Source: Nitrososphaerota archaeon (GTDB lineage Archaea > Thermoproteota > Nitrososphaeria > Nitrososphaerales > JAHFOH01). Taken from it: a stretch of 7,336 bases of DNA. Position numbers and translations under genes: made by a program. Position 1 is the first letter of the stretch; the number at the start of each line of letters is the position of its first letter. This document shows, one piece after another, positions 5,296-7,336 of this stretch. Under the pieces are notes generated by a model that saw only the letters and a program-made list of their open reading frames with translations, had not been told where the DNA came from and made no database searches. The stretch is from positions 1 through 7,336 of the forward strand of contig JAHFOH010000064.1 of NCBI GenBank assembly GCA_023266955.1. Reading direction: 5' to 3'.

Positions 5296-7128
5296 TTAAC
5301 CGCCAAAAGCTGGTCTCTGGGAAACCAGCAGCGGCATAGGAAGCGGTTTGAAGGGGTAACCTTTCGCCTTCTTCTGGATTTCAGAGACCAGGCTCTCCCA
5401 TTTCATCTTTCTAAGCAGTCCCTGCTCCCTGATCCGGACTGAAAGCCTCTGACTCTTCTGTTCTTTCTCTCCCACCACAGCTATGTATGGGACCCACTGT
5501 GTCTCCGCATCCCTAACTTTCTTACTGAGGGTTTCGCTTCTGTCGTCAATATCAGCTCGAATTTGGTTCGCTGCAATCTTGGATGTAATCTTTTTGACTG
5601 ATGGCATTTGCTTTTCGGAGATGGGTATCAGACGCACTTGAGTCGGAGATAGCCAAAGTGGTAGAGTCGGGACTTTTCTGGCTCTTTCGGCCCTAGCTGC
5701 AGAATCAAGCAGGACGTATAGGTATCTTTCGAGGGTGCCAATGAGGGCTGTGTGAATTATTACCGGAAATCGCTCCCGTCCCTCCGCATCCGTGTATCTT
5801 ATCCCAAATCTTTGTGCATTTCCAGTGTCTATCTGTACAGTGCCTATTTCCCGCGGCCTCCCAAGCTCATCTGTAATATGATACTCGATATTGATTACCC
5901 AATAGTAATCTACTCCCGGCGGATAGAACGCAATGAGAGCCGGTTTTTTCACAGGTTTCAGGAGATCGAGGAGGAATTTCTTGTTCTCGTCGAAAAACTG
6001 CCTAGAAGTCAGGTTGATCAATATCTCGTAGTCTCTACCAAGTTTCTGAATCTCCTCGAATATTCGCATGTGGATATCCTTGAAGATCTTCTGGCTTTCT
6101 TCAAGGTCCTTGCAGAATATGTGGAGATCTGGCATGTGGAGCTTTCTTACCCTGAATGACAGAAGGAGCTCCCCACTCTGTTCATGGCGATAGCTGTCCG
6201 CCACTTCAAACGCTCCGAAGGGTAGATGCTTGTAGCTAATCTGCCAGTCTTTCACAATGGCGAATTGCTGATGGCATGCGGCATATCTCATCACGAGGCT
6301 TCTGTCATCGATGTTTAACTCGTAAAGTCTGCCTCCGAAGAGATCTGCATGTTGCTTAACAGCGGGTATGTCCAAGTTGAACATGTTCGTCCCTCTTACT
6401 CTGAAGACGGGGATCCCAAGCGAATACACAATCTGGTTGGAGTATTCGCTGATTAATTCGAAGAGGAGGTTAGCTTGAGGCTGGTAACGCATATGTCCGA
6501 TGTCAGACATTGGTTCCCATTCTATACCGAATTTCTTGCAGTAGTCGAGGAACTTTGGTTGTCCACCTCGGGCCTCGACGCCGAGGGCCTCCTTCTCTAC
6601 CAGCGCCGTGAAGTCATCCGAAACCTTAGGCAAGCGTTCCTGAGGAGAGAATTCCTTTCCTGAAGGTGTGAGAACTAAGTACTGCTTCTTCATCTCTTTT
6701 CTTGTTAGCTTGGCTTCGCCTGCTCTGAAGGACTTGGATTGCTCAGCCAGCGGATGACCCTTTATCTTTATGTTGAAGGCCTTTGTCCATCCGAAAGGTG
6801 CTCTGTGCACCTCGAATCCTTCTTCGATTGAGTACTTCTCCAGAAGTTTGCTTAGTTCGAGGGCTTGACCTGGTGATGCCAGATCAGCGCTCAAATGTGA
6901 GTAGGGGTAGATGAGCAGCTTCTTGGCTCCCATTTTTTCGAGGGAGCTCTTGACTTCGTCTACTGCCCTACGGACGACCTTTGGGTCGTCTCCCCTCTCA
7001 AAAGTGGTGAACAAAACAACAACTTCTTCTTCTCTTACCTTCTGCTTCTGAGCATCTTCGCCTTCGGGGATCTCCTTCTGCACCGGCTCGTATTCCATAA
7101 AATCAGAGTGAAGTTGTAGAATTCTCAT
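5296..7128 (-). CDS. thrS: Threonyl-tRNA synthetase, archaeal type with N-terminal D-aminoacyl-like editing domain
   Basis: This 610-residue class II synthetase attaches threonine to tRNA(Thr) in the cytoplasm and edits mischarged serine. The N-terminal domain (about 1-138) has the archaeal DTD-like fold: PYSHL with H78 and APFGWTKAFNIKIKGHPLAE with K116 and E129. From memory of the Pyrococcus abyssi enzyme these match H83, K121 and E134 at a constant offset of five. The catalytic domain has motif 1 (about 238-270), motif 2 (YRHEQSGE, R314, with R326 and R328 after it) and motif 3 (GTLER, R468). The zinc ligands that bind threonine are C285, H336 and H459. The anticodon-binding domain runs from about 489 to 600. 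ATG at 7128 sits some four bases after the start site expected from the TATA box at 7154-7163, so the message is probably leaderless. Length and domain order are normal for archaea. Confidence 0.97.
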   Translation of the reverse strand: MRILQLHSDFMEYEPVQKEIPEGEDAQKQKVREEEVVVLFTTFERGDDPKVVRRAVDEVKSSLEKMGAKKLLIYPYSHLSADLASPGQALELSKLLEKYSIEEGFEVHRAPFGWTKAFNIKIKGHPLAEQSKSFRAGEAKLTRKEMKKQYLVLTPSGKEFSPQERLPKVSDDFTALVEKEALGVEARGGQPKFLDYCKKFGIEWEPMSDIGHMRYQPQANLLFELISEYSNQIVYSLGIPVFRVRGTNMFNLDIPAVKQHADLFGGRLYELNIDDRSLVMRYAACHQQFAIVKDWQISYKHLPFGAFEVADSYRHEQSGELLLSFRVRKLHMPDLHIFCKDLEESQKIFKDIHMRIFEEIQKLGRDYEILINLTSRQFFDENKKFLLDLLKPVKKPALIAFYPPGVDYYWVINIEYHITDELGRPREIGTVQIDTGNAQRFGIRYTDAEGRERFPVIIHTALIGTLERYLYVLLDSAARAERARKVPTLPLWLSPTQVRLIPISEKQMPSVKKITSKIAANQIRADIDDRSETLSKKVRDAETQWVPYIAVVGEKEQKSQRLSVRIREQGLLRKMKWESLVSEIQKKAKGYPFKPLPMPLLVSQRPAFGG

Positions 7129-7149
7129 CTAGCAGTTCCGCTCTTTCTC

Positions 7150-7166
7150 GCGAATTAAATATTCGC
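7150..7166. promoter_or_regulatory. Perfect inverted repeat GCGAAT-N5-ATTCGC over the thrS TATA box
   Basis: Six-base arms at 7150-7155 and 7161-7166 pair perfectly around TAAAT. The repeat spans the thrS TATA box, so a protein bound here would compete with TBP. The spacing (five bases) equals that of the palindrome at 1631-1649, but the half-site differs. It may be an operator or a chance product of the symmetric A/T core. Confidence 0.35.
7154..7163 (-). promoter_or_regulatory. TATA box of thrS
   Basis: The - strand reads AATATTTAAT. With transcription starting about 26 bases downstream, the thrS message would begin near 7132, almost at the ATG. It lies in the 45-bp gap between the small CxxH protein gene and thrS, so thrS probably has its own promoter even though both genes run the same way. 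Confidence 0.55.
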
Positions 7167-7173
7167 AGGGTTC

Positions 7174-7336
7174 TTAGAGGTATCTCGCTCGCTCCAAGTC
7201 GCGAGATTGTTTAGTCTTTTTCTTCCATTCCTTGTAGTGAGACTCGCAAAGATAGATCCTTCGACCCTGACTTGAGACTCGAAGGTCACTTCCGCCCAGT
7301 CTTTCCCTACCAAGAGAGCGGAGTGCCATATTACCG
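7174..7336 (-). CDS. Small basic CxxH protein, possible zinc-binding, N-terminus perhaps beyond the right edge
   Basis: This short frame ends in TAA at 7174-7176. An ATG at 7327-7329 would give 51 residues, but the frame stays open to the edge (G-N before the M), so the gene may start outside. The C-terminal half reads YLCESHYKEWKKKTKQSR and ends DLERARYL: a CxxH pair (C28, H31) followed by a lysine-rich helix with aromatic residues. This resembles small archaeal zinc-ribbon or zinc-finger proteins whose other CxxC half comes earlier; here that half would have to lie beyond the edge. I do not assign a function; binding of nucleic acid is possible. Arguments for a real gene are the low-chance residue pattern, the ATG, and the compact arrangement 45 bp upstream of thrS on the same strand. 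No ORF on the other strand competes convincingly. Confidence 0.6.
   Translation of the reverse strand, partial: GNMALRSLGRERLGGSDLRVSSQGRRIYLCESHYKEWKKKTKQSRDLERARYL

Noticed and set aside
5752..6159. A 135-codon open frame on the + strand inside thrS
   Set aside because: It lies wholly opposite the highly conserved catalytic core of ThrRS and its product shows no family-like pattern; it is a by-product of thrS codon usage.
7182..7207. Inverted repeat ATCTCGC ... GCGAGAT with a 12-base loop near the end of the small CxxH gene
   Set aside because: It falls within coding sequence, has no T-run after it on the - strand and can be explained by the codons for the charged C-terminus, so I do not call it a terminator.
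1..7336. CRISPR array, insertion sequence, integrase, toxin-antitoxin pair, tRNA or rRNA
   Set aside because: No spaced direct repeats, transposase or recombinase motifs, or tRNA-like clover-leaf sequence were seen in the gaps, which are all under 150 bp.

Overview
This window looks like ordinary chromosomal DNA from an archaeon, most likely of the TACK group (for example a Bathyarchaeia- or Nitrososphaeria-like lineage). The evidence is a family B DNA polymerase of the crenarchaeal PolB1 style, a threonyl-tRNA synthetase with the archaeal-type N-terminal editing domain instead of the bacterial TGS/N2 form, TATA boxes placed for nearly leaderless transcripts, many GTG/TTG starts and a T-rich terminator. 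The exact lineage cannot be fixed from the sequence alone.

Layout, left to right. (1) The C-terminal part of a GT-B (group 1/GT4-like) glycosyltransferase enters from the left edge on the + strand and ends at 587. (2) A short gap with a hairpin/T-run and a 15-codon mini-ORF leads to a 180-residue four-helix membrane protein on the + strand (686-1228). (3) A second small four-helix membrane protein lies on the - strand (1185-1598); the two genes overlap tail to tail by 44 bp. (4) A 146-bp divergent promoter region (1599-1744) holds two palindromes that share the half-site TTAACT/AGTTAA. (5) PolB1-type DNA polymerase (1745-4306) is followed after 8 bp by an agmatinase/arginase-family ureohydrolase (4315-5190), probably on the same transcript. 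(6) A convergent intergenic stretch holds an inverted repeat with long A/T runs, probably the terminator. (7) ThrRS lies on the - strand (5296-7128), with its own TATA box inside a perfect inverted repeat. (8) At the right edge, also on the - strand and directly upstream of thrS, is the C-terminal part of a small basic CxxH protein (7174-7336, open to the edge).

The recognisable genes are housekeeping: DNA replication or repair, threonine charging of tRNA with proofreading, and probably polyamine synthesis. The left end belongs to a surface or glycan locus. I see no CRISPR array, insertion sequence, integrase, tRNA, rRNA or obvious defence system. No new multi-gene system is apparent. The points most worth following are the palindromes at the promoters, the small CxxH protein, the two unrecognised membrane proteins and the polymerase C-terminal PIP-like tail.
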